Source of the DNA: CAZKTO01 sp964555685
Lineage (GTDB): Bacteria; Chloroflexota; Dehalococcoidia; SHYB01
Length of the DNA stretch: 47,577 bases
NCBI GenBank assembly: GCA_964555685.1
Contig: CAZKTO010000016.1
Coordinates: 1 to 47,577, forward strand
Direction: 5' to 3'
Made by a program: the position numbers and the translations under genes. The notes under the pieces were generated by a model. The model had not been told where the DNA came from and did not search any database. It saw only the letters and a program-made list of their open reading frames with translations. Numbering within the stretch: the first letter of the stretch is position 1; the number at the start of each line of letters is the position of its first letter. Shown in pieces: positions 23,848 through 31,622 of the stretch.

Positions 23848-24270
23848 ATGCAGTGGATCTTCAACCTGATCGCCAAGGCGCACGCGTGGGTCTTTCGCAC
23901 CACCGGCGGCCGCATCGGCGGGCGCTTCGGCAAGGCGCCGGTGTTGCTGCTCACGACCGCCGGGCGCAAGACGGGCAGGCGCCGGACGACGCCGCTCCTC
24001 TACGTCCAGGACGGCGACTCCGTGGTGCTCGTTGGCTCCTACGGCGGCAATCCGCGGCACCCGGCCTGGTACCTCAACCTCCAGAAGGACCCTCGCTGCG
24101 CCGTTCAGACGCGGCGGATGAAGGGCGAGATGCGCGCCGAGGATGTGCCGGGTGGGCCTGACCGCGACCGCCTGTGGAGGGAGTTCGTCGCCATGTACCG
24201 GGGCTATGCGAACTATGAGAAGAAGACCACGCGCGTGATTCCGCTGGTGCGGCTGAGGAAGATCGCGTAA
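23848..24270 (+). CDS. F420-dependent nitroreductase-family (DUF385/Ddn-like) oxidoreductase
   Basis: 140 residues, the usual size. The split-barrel motif LLLTTAGRKTGRRRTTPLLYV with the following GDSVVLVGSYGGNPRHPAWYLNL block binds deazaflavin cofactor F420 in Mycobacterium Ddn and its kin. The tail TTRVIPLVRL is typical. Such enzymes reduce quinones, unsaturated esters or aromatic substrates. Its presence suggests that the organism makes or obtains F420, though no F420 synthesis gene is in the window. It stands between the CaiB operon and two SDR genes. Confidence 0.88.
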   Translation: MQWIFNLIAKAHAWVFRTTGGRIGGRFGKAPVLLLTTAGRKTGRRRTTPLLYVQDGDSVVLVGSYGGNPRHPAWYLNLQKDPRCAVQTRRMKGEMRAEDVPGGPDRDRLWREFVAMYRGYANYEKKTTRVIPLVRLRKIA

Positions 24271-24325
24271 CCCGCGAAGCAGGTCCGCCGTGGTGAACGC
24301 CAGCGCCTGACTCAAGGAGACCGTT

Positions 24326-25117
24326 ATGACGGGACGCCTGAACGGCAAAGTAGCCATCATCACCGGCGCGGGCCGGGGCATCGGCCTCGCGGGCGCCGAG
24401 ATGTTCGTGCGCGAGGGTGCGGCCGTCGTCGTCGCCGATAAGGACGCGGCGGCGGGCGAGGCGGCCGCCCAGAAGCTGCGCGGCGTGGGCGGCAAGAGCA
24501 TCGCCGTCCATACGGACATCACGCAGCCCCAGATGGTCCAGGCCCTCATGCGGAGGACCATCGAGACCTTCGGCAAGCTGGACGTGCTGTACAACAACGC
24601 CGGCTACTCGATCGTCGAGAAGGTCGGCGCGGCGGAGCTCCCCCTCGAGGTCTGGCACGAGACGCTCAATGTGAACGTCAACGGGACGTTCTACTGCTGC
24701 AAGTACGCGCTGCCGCACCTGATCGCCAATGGCGGAGGGGTCATCCTGAACACGGCCTCCGTCGCCATCGAGGGGGCGCTGGAGTACAACGCCTACGCCG
24801 TGGCCAAGGGCGCCCTGGTGCCGCTGACGAAGACCCTGGCCATGCAGTACATCATGCAGAACGTGCGGGTGAACCTCATCGTGCCGGGCGGCACGCGGAC
24901 GGCGCGCATCGTCGACCGGTTCACCCGCGAGGGCCGCACCGAGGGTTACGGCCAGCGCGCGCCTCTCGGCATGAACGACCCCGAGGACATCGCCTACGCC
25001 GCCGTCTTCCTCGCCTCCGACGAGGCGCGGCACGTCACCGGCCAGGTGCTGCACGTGGACGGGGGCTACTCTGTCCACTACCACCGGATTCCGCTGAAGC
25101 CGCCGGCTGGGAGGTAG
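24326..25117 (+). CDS. Short-chain dehydrogenase/reductase (SDR) 1
   Basis: 263 residues, classical SDR. Cofactor motif TGAGRGIG (13-20), Asp38 after VVVA suggesting NAD, NNAG at 90-93, and catalytic Ser145, Tyr157 and Lys161 (YAVAK). C-terminal ASDEARHVTGQVLHVDGGYSVHY is the family end. It probably oxidises a hydroxyacyl-CoA or reduces a ketone in the surrounding catabolic pathway. AAGGAG precedes the ATG at a good distance. A repeat-filled space separates it from SDR 2. Confidence 0.9.
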   Translation: MTGRLNGKVAIITGAGRGIGLAGAEMFVREGAAVVVADKDAAAGEAAAQKLRGVGGKSIAVHTDITQPQMVQALMRRTIETFGKLDVLYNNAGYSIVEKVGAAELPLEVWHETLNVNVNGTFYCCKYALPHLIANGGGVILNTASVAIEGALEYNAYAVAKGALVPLTKTLAMQYIMQNVRVNLIVPGGTRTARIVDRFTREGRTEGYGQRAPLGMNDPEDIAYAAVFLASDEARHVTGQVLHVDGGYSVHYHRIPLKPPAGR

Positions 25118-25141
25118 GAGCTTCCTTTAATCATGCCCCAC

Positions 25142-25186
25142 CCCAGATTCTTCGTCGCCCCGATGCGATCGGGGCTCCTCAGAATG
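25142..25186. repeat. CAGATTCTTCG...CTCAGAATGA repeat with a palindrome in its loop
   Basis: CCCAGATTCTTCG and CTCAGAATGA flank GCCCCGATGCGATCGGGGC at 25157-25175. Compared with 17380-17403, the short palindrome appears to be inserted into the loop of the larger unit. Confidence 0.65.
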
Positions 25187-25475
25187 AAGCACCCCGCAGC
25201 AAGCTGCGAGGCTTCTGGGTGCCTCAATAATCGCGATTGCGGCACGAGCCATGCGGCCCTCTCCCTCCTGTCCCTCTCCTGCGAGGAGAGGGACGATACC
25301 CCCTTCCTCTTTAGGGAAGGGGGCCAGGGGGTTAGGGCCTTGCCAGCCCAAAATCCAAGAGATCGCCAGGGGAGTAACGTCCGCCGTGTTGTGTACCGTG
25401 CCACCAAGGCAAACCCTTCCGGAGCCCCCGCCTTCGGCGGGGAGCCGCTTTCCGCCCGCCCCGACACGTCGGGGC
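25185..25475 (-). repeat. About 290-bp repeat copy B
   Basis: On the minus strand this matches 3380-3672 of copy A almost base for base, including the ACGGTACACAACACGGCGG segment and the AACCCCCTGGCCCCCTTCC hairpin. It ends in the GCCCCGAC palindrome at 25458-25475, where the outer arm of the 46-nt palindrome is missing. Predicted proteins through it (NPLAPFPKEEGG and the like) are spurious. Confidence 0.85.
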
Positions 25476-25511
25476 CGGGGTCCTAGGGGTGTCCCCTAGA
25501 ATCCCTTATCT

Positions 25512-25553
25512 TCCCCCTCTCCTGGACGGAGAGGGAGCGCGAGGGGGTGAGGT
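25512..25553 (+). repeat. CCCTCTCC...GAGGGGGTGAGG repeat providing a ribosome binding site
   Basis: Hairpin repeat related to 19125-19193. Its GGGTGAGG end lies 6 nt before the ATG of SDR 2, so the repeat supplies the Shine-Dalgarno sequence and may hide it in the stem. Confidence 0.55.
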
Positions 25554-25558
25554 CAACT

Positions 25559-26362
25559 ATGCTGACGCTGGAGAAGTTCTCGCTGGAGGGCCAGGTGGCC
25601 ATCGTCACGGGCGCGGGCCAGGGGATCGGCAAGGGGATTGCCGAGGGGCTGGCGAACCTCGGCGCGACGGTCGCCGCCGCCGAGATCAACGCCACGACGG
25701 GAGAGGCCGTGGCCGCCGGGCTGCGGGCCCGGGGACGACGCGCCCTGGCTGTCGCGACAGACGTCCGCGACGCCGCCTCGGTCCAGCGGATGGTGGAGAC
25801 CGTCGCCAAGGAGCTTGGGCGCATCGACATCCTGGTCAACAACGCCGGCGGCACCGGCGGCGTCGGGCCCGGCGCCATGCTGGACCAGGACGAGCGCGAC
25901 TGGGAGACGATCTTCTTCTTGAACGCCAAGTCGGTCTACCTCTGCATCCGGGCGGTGGCGCCGGTGATGGTCCGGCAGAGGTCCGGGGCCATCGTCAACA
26001 TCGCGTCCATCAGTGCGCACGTGGGCCACGCGAACCTGGCGCTCTACGGCGCGGCCAAGGCCAGCGTCATGAGCCTGACCCAGGCGCTGGCGGGCGAGAT
26101 GGGCCCTCACGGCATCCGCGTCAACGCCGTCTCGCCGGGCTCCATCGTCACGCCCCTCTCATCGCAGCCGGGCGCCGGCCTCGATTCCTACCGCGATCTC
26201 ACGATTCAGATGACGCCCCTGGGACGCAAGGGCCTGCCGGAGGACATCGCCGGGGCCGTCGCTTACCTTGTCTCGCCCGCGGCGAGCTTCGTGACGGGCC
26301 AGACGATCCTGGTCGACGGCGGCCGCTGGGCCAACGGCCGTATCCCCCAGGTCCCCCGCTAG
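25559..26362 (+). CDS. Short-chain dehydrogenase/reductase (SDR) 2
   Basis: 267 residues from ATG 25559, preferred over the in-frame GTG at 25547 because GTGAGG lies just before it. Motifs: TGAGQGIG (17-24), NNAG (94-97), Asn122, Ser150, Tyr163 and Lys167 (YGAAK). C-terminal SPAASFVTGQTILVDGGRW is typical. Probably a ketone or hydroxyacyl dehydrogenase of the local pathway. Its last codons and stop form the left arm tip of the giant palindrome at 26353-26585. Confidence 0.9.
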   Translation: MLTLEKFSLEGQVAIVTGAGQGIGKGIAEGLANLGATVAAAEINATTGEAVAAGLRARGRRALAVATDVRDAASVQRMVETVAKELGRIDILVNNAGGTGGVGPGAMLDQDERDWETIFFLNAKSVYLCIRAVAPVMVRQRSGAIVNIASISAHVGHANLALYGAAKASVMSLTQALAGEMGPHGIRVNAVSPGSIVTPLSSQPGAGLDSYRDLTIQMTPLGRKGLPEDIAGAVAYLVSPAASFVTGQTILVDGGRWANGRIPQVPR

Positions 26363-26585
26363 CACCTGAATCCACTGGGTTTGCTGGGAACCCTTTCTTG
26401 ACAGAAAGGTGTTCCCAGACCCTCCCAAAGAACCTTAGGCGTGGAGTAGCGAGGGGGGTGGGCTCCCATGAGCCCACCCCCCTCGCCACTCCACCTCTAA
26501 AGTTTTCTGGAAGGGGCCCGGGGAAAGCCTCTTTGTCAAAAGAGGTTTCCCCGGCAGGTCCAATGGGCTCAGGTGCTAGCGGGGG
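26353..26585. repeat. Giant imperfect palindrome spanning a convergent gene junction
   Basis: The outermost 17 bp are perfect: CCCCCGCTAGCACCTGA at 26353-26369 and its complement at 26569-26585. They include the TAG stop codons of both convergent genes. The two arms (about 110 nt each) can be aligned through their whole length with mismatches and a few indels, and meet at GGGGGGTGGGCTC-CCAT-GAGCCCACCCCCC. Each arm also folds on itself (TTTCTTGACAGAAAGG on the left, CCTCTTTGTCAAAAGAGG on the right). It probably ends transcription in both directions. Confidence 0.85.
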
Positions 26586-27760
26586 AGGCCGAGGCCACGG
26601 GTGGCGATGACGTTACGCTGGACCTCGGAGGTGCCTGCGCCGATGGTGGCGGCCCGCTGCTGGAGGTACTGGTGCTCCAGGCGGCCCTTGAGCGGCGCCC
26701 ACTTGGAACCCGGCTCCAACTGCCCGTAGAGCGACATGATGTGGATGCCGAAGTCGGCGATGCGCTGGGACGTCTCCGAGAGCATGATCTTAGCGATAGA
26801 CGTCTCGGCGTTGGGGATGATCCCCTTGGTCTGCATCCAGCCGATCCGGTAGGCGAGGTTCCGGCCCACAATGGCCTGGACCGCCAGCTCCGCGTACCGG
26901 TTCTTGATGAGGGGGCGCCGCGACTCGTTGATGCCGCGCCACTGGGTGTCCGTCAGGAACGCGTTCAGGTCCCGGATCATGCCCAGGGCGCTGGCGGCGC
27001 CGAAGATGCCCGAGCGCTCGAAGTCCAGGGCCACCGCCAGCACGTACCAGCCCCGGTTCTCCTCGCCCACGCGGTTGCGGACCGGGACGCGCACGCTATC
27101 GAAGTAGACCTGGTTGAACACATGGCGGCCCGTCATCTCGAGGATGGGGCGGACCGAGACGCCGGGCGAGTGCATATCGATCAGGAGCATCGTGATGCCC
27201 TTGTGCTTCGGCGCCTTGGGGTCCGTCCGGACGGCGCACCAGCACCAGTCGGACAGGTGCGCTGAGCTGGTCCATATCTTGGTCCCGTTCACCACATAGT
27301 CGTCGCCATCGCGCACGGCGCTGGTCTCCACGGAGGCGAGATCGGAGCCCACGTTGGGCTCGCTGTAGCCGGTGCACCAGTAGACGTCGGCGCTGGCGAT
27401 CCTGGGCAGGTGGTAGCGCTTCTGCTCCTCGTTCCCCGAGACCATGAGGGCCGGCCCGACCCAGGCGGTGCCAGCGCCGCCCAGCACCGTGATGGGGATG
27501 TGGTTGTAGGCCATCTCCTCCTTGAACACGATCTGCTGCATCACAGAGCGCTCCTGGCCCCCGTATTGCTTGGGCCAGGCCATGGTGAGCCAGCCGTTGG
27601 CGACGAGCTTCTTCGTCATCCGGCGCGTCCACTCGATCCCCTCGGCCGTGTACTCCTCGCCGTGGGAGTAGGGGGGCTCGCCCTCTGGCAGCTCGCGCTT
27701 CAGGAACGTGCGGACGTCCTCGCGGAACCGCTCCTCGTCGGGAGTGAATCGCCAGTCCAT
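26576..27760 (-). CDS. Acyl-CoA dehydrogenase
   Basis: 394 residues from ATG 27760, chosen because GAGGGG lies 9 nt before it and the family begins MDWRFTPDEERFRE. FAD and substrate blocks: WCTGYSEPNVGSDLASVET, VNGTKIWTSSAHLSDWCWC, LDFERSGIFGAASALGMI and TIGAGTSEVQRNVIATRG. It introduces an alpha-beta double bond into an acyl-CoA. It resembles the FadE-type enzymes of steroid and terpenoid catabolism that work as heteromers, but no second subunit gene is adjacent. It is divergent from the amidohydrolase gene, with an operator-like palindrome between them. Confidence 0.92.
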   Translation of the reverse strand: MDWRFTPDEERFREDVRTFLKRELPEGEPPYSHGEEYTAEGIEWTRRMTKKLVANGWLTMAWPKQYGGQERSVMQQIVFKEEMAYNHIPITVLGGAGTAWVGPALMVSGNEEQKRYHLPRIASADVYWCTGYSEPNVGSDLASVETSAVRDGDDYVVNGTKIWTSSAHLSDWCWCAVRTDPKAPKHKGITMLLIDMHSPGVSVRPILEMTGRHVFNQVYFDSVRVPVRNRVGEENRGWYVLAVALDFERSGIFGAASALGMIRDLNAFLTDTQWRGINESRRPLIKNRYAELAVQAIVGRNLAYRIGWMQTKGIIPNAETSIAKIMLSETSQRIADFGIHIMSLYGQLEPGSKWAPLKGRLEHQYLQQRAATIGAGTSEVQRNVIATRGLGLPR

Positions 27761-27867
27761 AGCTCGCATCCCCTCAGGAACTCTAGGGACATGCCGCGCC
27801 GGGCTGCCCCCGCGCCTCGGCATTATACGCGGAGCCATCGTCCGCCGCGCTGAATTCACACCGGGCG

Positions 27868-27896
27868 TTGACACCTATCGCGATAGGGTCTACCGT
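27868..27896 (+). promoter_or_regulatory. Promoter with a perfect palindrome in its spacer
   Basis: TTGACA (27868-27873), 17-nt spacer, TACCGT (27891-27896). The spacer holds CCTATCGCGATAGG (27874-27887), a perfect 14-nt palindrome. A dimeric regulator bound there would block RNA polymerase. The site lies in the 176-nt space between the divergent acyl-CoA dehydrogenase and amidohydrolase genes and may control both. Confidence 0.6.
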
Positions 27897-27936
27897 AAAT
27901 CCGTTACGACGGAGTACGACGCGCGCAGGAGCGCCC

Positions 27937-29115
27937 ATGGCACGCACCTACCAGGTTATCAGCGGCGACGGCCACCTCGAAATGACGCCCGAGATGTGGG
28001 TCCACCACGTCCCAGCCAGGCACCGCGACCGGGCCCCCAGGCTCCTTCGCATGGGCGACGGCGGCGACGCGTGGGTCATCGAGGGGAAGGACCCGCTCCA
28101 GAACGGGCTCAACCTGACCGGCGGCAAGCCCTATGAGGAGTTCACGCCTACGGGCGTCTCCTACCGCCGGGGCGATGGCCCGGCCATCCCGGGCACGGGG
28201 ACGGCGGCCCAGCGCCTGCGCGAGCAGGACGCCGACGGCGTGGACTGCGAGGTGCTCTACCCGGCGCTGGCCGGGCCCGACTTCCTGCGCGGCATCAAGG
28301 AGCGGGAGCCCTACCTGGCCGTGCTCCAGGGCTATAACACCTTCCTCGCCGAGGAGTACTGCTCGGTGGCGCCGGACCGGCTCATCGGCGTGGCCCTGGT
28401 CCCGGAGACGGGCGTGCAGGACGCCATCGACGAGATGCGCCGGTGCAAGGCGATGGGCCTGCGCGCCATGGCCCTGCGCATGTGGCCCAGCGGAAGACCG
28501 CACCCGGCGCCCGAGGACGACCGGTTCTGGGCCGCATCCCTGGAGACGGGGATGCGCATCTCGCCCCACGGGAACTTCGGCGGCGGCGCCAAGTTCGACC
28601 GGGCCAAGGGCTTCGGAGCCGAGCGCTTCGGCGCCACCCTCAACTCCCACATGGCGGCCCGCTGCATCAACCCCAGCTACACCCTCTGCCAGATGATGAC
28701 CGAGGGCGTCTTCGACCGGTTCCCGGCGCTGCGCCTCTACTTCGCCGAGACCTTCGCCGCCTGGGTGCCGTGGGTGATGCAGACCATGGACGATAAGTAC
28801 CTGCGCCACCACCACTGGGCCCAGGTGGACCTCAAGAAGATGCCCAGCCAGTACCTGCGCGACCACGTCATCTTCGGCATCGTCAAGGACCCCCTGGCCC
28901 TCCGGTTCCGCGACATCATCGGCGTCCACGCCCTCGTCTGGGGGAGCGACTTCCCCCACTCGGCCGGCGACTGGCCCCATTCGCGCCAGGTCATCGACGA
29001 GGTCTTCGCGGGGGTGCCGGCGGCCGAGCGGCGGCAGGTGCTGGTGGAGAACGCCGCCCGGTTCTTCAGCCTCGATACGGAGCGCCCCCTGACGCCTACG
29101 CCGGCGGGCGGCTGA
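27937..29115 (+). CDS. Amidohydrolase-2 family protein
   Basis: 392 residues from ATG 27937 (AGGAG before it). PF04909-type metal-dependent hydrolase or decarboxylase: VISGDGHLEM at the start with Asp/His ligands, QDADGVDCEVLYPALAG, RISPHGNFGG, LRLYFAETFAAWVPWVM and VWGSDFPHSAGDWPHS with the conserved Asp. Family members include decarboxylases of aromatic and unsaturated acids (ACMSD type) and hydrolases of cyclic ketones. The last residues (PLTPTPAGG) are probably disordered. Divergent promoter with the dehydrogenase suggests a shared pathway. Confidence 0.85.
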   Translation: MARTYQVISGDGHLEMTPEMWVHHVPARHRDRAPRLLRMGDGGDAWVIEGKDPLQNGLNLTGGKPYEEFTPTGVSYRRGDGPAIPGTGTAAQRLREQDADGVDCEVLYPALAGPDFLRGIKEREPYLAVLQGYNTFLAEEYCSVAPDRLIGVALVPETGVQDAIDEMRRCKAMGLRAMALRMWPSGRPHPAPEDDRFWAASLETGMRISPHGNFGGGAKFDRAKGFGAERFGATLNSHMAARCINPSYTLCQMMTEGVFDRFPALRLYFAETFAAWVPWVMQTMDDKYLRHHHWAQVDLKKMPSQYLRDHVIFGIVKDPLALRFRDIIGVHALVWGSDFPHSAGDWPHSRQVIDEVFAGVPAAERRQVLVENAARFFSLDTERPLTPTPAGG

Positions 29116-29196
29116 CGGCGCCGGGCCGTAGAATGGGCGCCCCTACCGCTACCGGGTCGGCTTGACTACGGGTAGAGCTCCTCGGGGGATCACGCC

Positions 29197-29991
29197 ATGC
29201 CAGGCCCCGCGGTCATCTACGAGAAGAAGGACGGCATCGCCTTCGTCACCATCAACAAGCCGGAGGTCCATAACGCCATGGACGCCGAGGTCATGGAGGG
29301 CCTCCGCAGCGCCTGGTACGACATGCGGGACGATCCCAGCGTCGTCGTCGGCATCGTGACGGGCGCGGGCGACAGGGCCTTCTCCGCCGGCGGCAACCTT
29401 CGCACCTACATCCCGGCCGCCACCGAGGGCCGGCACAAGCCCCGCTTTGGCACCGATTCGCACCAGGTCCTCAAGGGGATTGACCTCTACAAGCCCGTCA
29501 TCGCCGCAGTCAACGGCTACTGCATCGCCGGCGGCATGGAGCTCCTGTGCGGGACGGACATTCGAGTCGCTGCGGAGCACGCAACGTTCGCGGTCGCCGA
29601 GGTGCGCTGGGGCCTCTTCCCCGGCGGCGGCACGACGGTCCGCCTGCCGCGCCAGATCCCCTACGCCGCGGCGATGGAGCTCCTGCTGGTCGGCGGCTCC
29701 GGCGGGCGGATGACGGCCCAGGAGGCGTATAACTTCGGCCTGGTCAACAAGGTCGTCCCGCTCAAGGACCTGATGCCCACGGCCATCGACTATGCCGAGC
29801 GGATGAAGCGTAACGGCCCCATCTCCCTCCAGGCCATCAAGCGCTCGGTCCTCCTGACCATGGGCGTCCCAATGGAGGAGGCCTACGCTATCGAGGCGCA
29901 GCACTCCCGCATCTGCTTCCAGAGCGAGGACGCCAAGGAAGGCCTGAAAGCCTTCGCCGAGAAGCGCCCGGCGCGTTTCCAGGGCCGGTAG
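29197..29991 (+). CDS. Enoyl-CoA hydratase/isomerase
   Basis: 264 residues, standard crotonase fold. Oxyanion-hole segments FSAGGNLRT (63-70) and CIAGGMELL (109-117) are present, as are both catalytic glutamates, Glu115 and Glu135 (AEVRWGLFPGGG), so it should hydrate 2-enoyl-CoA. It would act directly after the acyl-CoA dehydrogenase encoded at 26576-27760. It is on the same strand and 81 nt downstream of the amidohydrolase. The next gene, a transporter, is unrelated in function. Confidence 0.92.
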   Translation: MPGPAVIYEKKDGIAFVTINKPEVHNAMDAEVMEGLRSAWYDMRDDPSVVVGIVTGAGDRAFSAGGNLRTYIPAATEGRHKPRFGTDSHQVLKGIDLYKPVIAAVNGYCIAGGMELLCGTDIRVAAEHATFAVAEVRWGLFPGGGTTVRLPRQIPYAAAMELLLVGGSGGRMTAQEAYNFGLVNKVVPLKDLMPTAIDYAERMKRNGPISLQAIKRSVLLTMGVPMEEAYAIEAQHSRICFQSEDAKEGLKAFAEKRPARFQGR

Positions 29992-30062
29992 GCCAAGCCT
30001 CTCGTGGCGCGACGGGGCCGACCCTTCTCACGAGCCCCGCAACAGCAACCGGGTACCGCACG

Positions 30063-30884
30063 ATGATCTGGTTGTGGGCCAAACTGGCGGATGCCCACCG
30101 GCGTCTTGGCCGGCCGGGCACGGTGCGGGCGCAGGGCGCGGGAGCCCCGCCAGCCATCGCGGCGGCCACGGCCCAGGCGAGCCTCGAGAGGCACGGCGGC
30201 CTGGGAGGTCGATACCTTGGCGTCATGGTCTTCGGCGCCCTGGACGGCATTCTCACCACCTTCGCCGTCGTCAGCGGGGTGGCTGGCGCCGACCTTGGCA
30301 GCCGGGTGGTGGCGGTCCTGGGGCTCGCCACTCTGCTGGCCGACGCCTTTGGGATGGCCATCGGCGCGTACCTTTCCGTTCAAAGCGAGCGGGAGTACTA
30401 CCAGAAGGAGAAGCAGCGAGAGGCCCGGGAGGTCGAGCTGGTCCCGGAGGTCGAGCGGGCGGAGCTCTACGAGATCTACCGGCGCCAGGGCTACTCCGAG
30501 GGGGACGCGCGCAGCCTGGTCGAGATCAAGGCCCGGAACCCGCAGAGGTGGGTCGAGGCGATGATGGTGGAAGAGCTGGGGCTCCTGGAGCACGCGCGCA
30601 GGCCACTGGCGAGTGGCCTGGCGGTGTTCGTGGCGTTTGTCCTGGCGGGCATCGTGCCCCTCATCGTCTACCTGTTCAGTCTCGCCTTCTCCATCTCCTC
30701 GGGCACGTTGTTCCTTGCATCCCTGGGACTGTCGGCGGGGGCCCTCTTCAGCCTCGGCGCGGCCAAGGTCGTGGTCACCAAGGGGAACCCGCTGCGCAGC
30801 GGACTGGAGACGCTCGTGGCCGGCGGGCTGGCCGCGGGCGTGGCCTACGGCCTCGGGGCGCTGCTGAACGGCCTCGTCGACTGA
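30063..30884 (+). CDS. VIT1/CCC1-family iron/manganese transporter
   Basis: 273 residues. The first helix pair is clear: YLGVMVFGALDGILTTFAVVSG then LGLATLLADAFGMAIGAYLS. A cytoplasmic metal-binding domain rich in Glu and Lys follows (SEREYYQKEKQREAREVEL and ERAELYEIYRRQGYSEGDARS in part), then three more helices ending LVAGGLAAGVAYGLGALL. VIT1/CCC1 proteins move Fe2+ or Mn2+ out of the cytoplasm. The first about 45 residues are not conserved in the family and the ribosome binding site is weak, so the start may lie further in. It converges with the DUF502 gene, 9 nt apart. Confidence 0.85.
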   Translation: MIWLWAKLADAHRRLGRPGTVRAQGAGAPPAIAAATAQASLERHGGLGGRYLGVMVFGALDGILTTFAVVSGVAGADLGSRVVAVLGLATLLADAFGMAIGAYLSVQSEREYYQKEKQREAREVELVPEVERAELYEIYRRQGYSEGDARSLVEIKARNPQRWVEAMMVEELGLLEHARRPLASGLAVFVAFVLAGIVPLIVYLFSLAFSISSGTLFLASLGLSAGALFSLGAAKVVVTKGNPLRSGLETLVAGGLAAGVAYGLGALLNGLVD

Positions 30885-30893
30885 GGGCGCGCG

Positions 30894-31622
30894 CTACGGC
30901 TCCCGGTCGCGGACGGGGTGCGGGGCCGGAGGCGGGGATGCGCCCAGTATGGCCGAGACCCCGGCAGGGGCGGCGCCCGTCTTGGCGGCCCGCAGGTTCT
31001 TCATCAGGTCGCTGGGGGTCACGACGCCGCTGGACACGACCATCTTGATCCCCTCTTCCACGGTCAGGTCCGTCAGGATCACGTCCTCCTCGGGCACGAT
31101 GGCCAGGAAGCCCGTCTGGGGCGTGGGCGTCGTTGGGATGAGCACGTTGTAGTAGACCTTCCCGTCCTTCCCCGTAATGGTTCCGGTCTGGAATCCGATG
31201 GTGTAGGTGCTCTTGCTGGGCCATTGGACCATCACCACGCGGAAGCTGGTCTGGCCGGCCAACCGCAGGGCGTCGACGGTCTGCTTGAAGAGGTTGTAGA
31301 TCCACCGGGCGACGGGGATCCGCAGGACCAGGCCCTCGAACTGCTTGACGAGCCACCGCCCCAGGATGTTGGCAACCACCAGGCCCATGAGGTAGATGAC
31401 GGCGATGGTGAGGCCGATGCCCACGCCCGTGATCTCGCGCCCGAAGATCTCTTCGACCACGGGCTGCGCCTCGCCATCGATCCAGTTGAAGACGATGCGC
31501 AGGACGAGGAGCGTGGCCACCAGCGGGATGAGGGCGAGGAGCCCGGCGATGAAGGTCCGGCGCAGGTGGCGGACCACTCTTTGGAGCGCCGGTTGAAGGC
31601 GGCGATGACCCTGGGTAGTCAC
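30894..31622 (-). CDS. DUF502 family membrane protein
   Basis: 242 residues. Two transmembrane segments at about 22-43 and 66-92 and the block FEGLVLRIPVARWIYNLFKQ are characteristic, followed by a beta-rich domain (VVMVQWPSKSTYTIGFQTG, VYYNVLIPTTPTPQTGFLAIV) and VVSSGVVTPSDL. The function of DUF502 is unknown; some members are called COV-like after a plant vascular patterning protein. Its ATG overlaps the stop of the polyprenyl-synthetase homologue (ATGA), so the two are co-translated and may share a membrane-lipid role. Confidence 0.85.
   Translation of the reverse strand: MTTQGHRRLQPALQRVVRHLRRTFIAGLLALIPLVATLLVLRIVFNWIDGEAQPVVEEIFGREITGVGIGLTIAVIYLMGLVVANILGRWLVKQFEGLVLRIPVARWIYNLFKQTVDALRLAGQTSFRVVMVQWPSKSTYTIGFQTGTITGKDGKVYYNVLIPTTPTPQTGFLAIVPEEDVILTDLTVEEGIKMVVSSGVVTPSDLMKNLRAAKTGAAPAGVSAILGASPPPAPHPVRDREP

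Noticed and set aside
25133..25499. Proteins containing NPLAPFPKEEGG or similar from repeat copies A, B and D
   Set aside because: They are read from palindromic repeats, change frame between copies and lack start signals.
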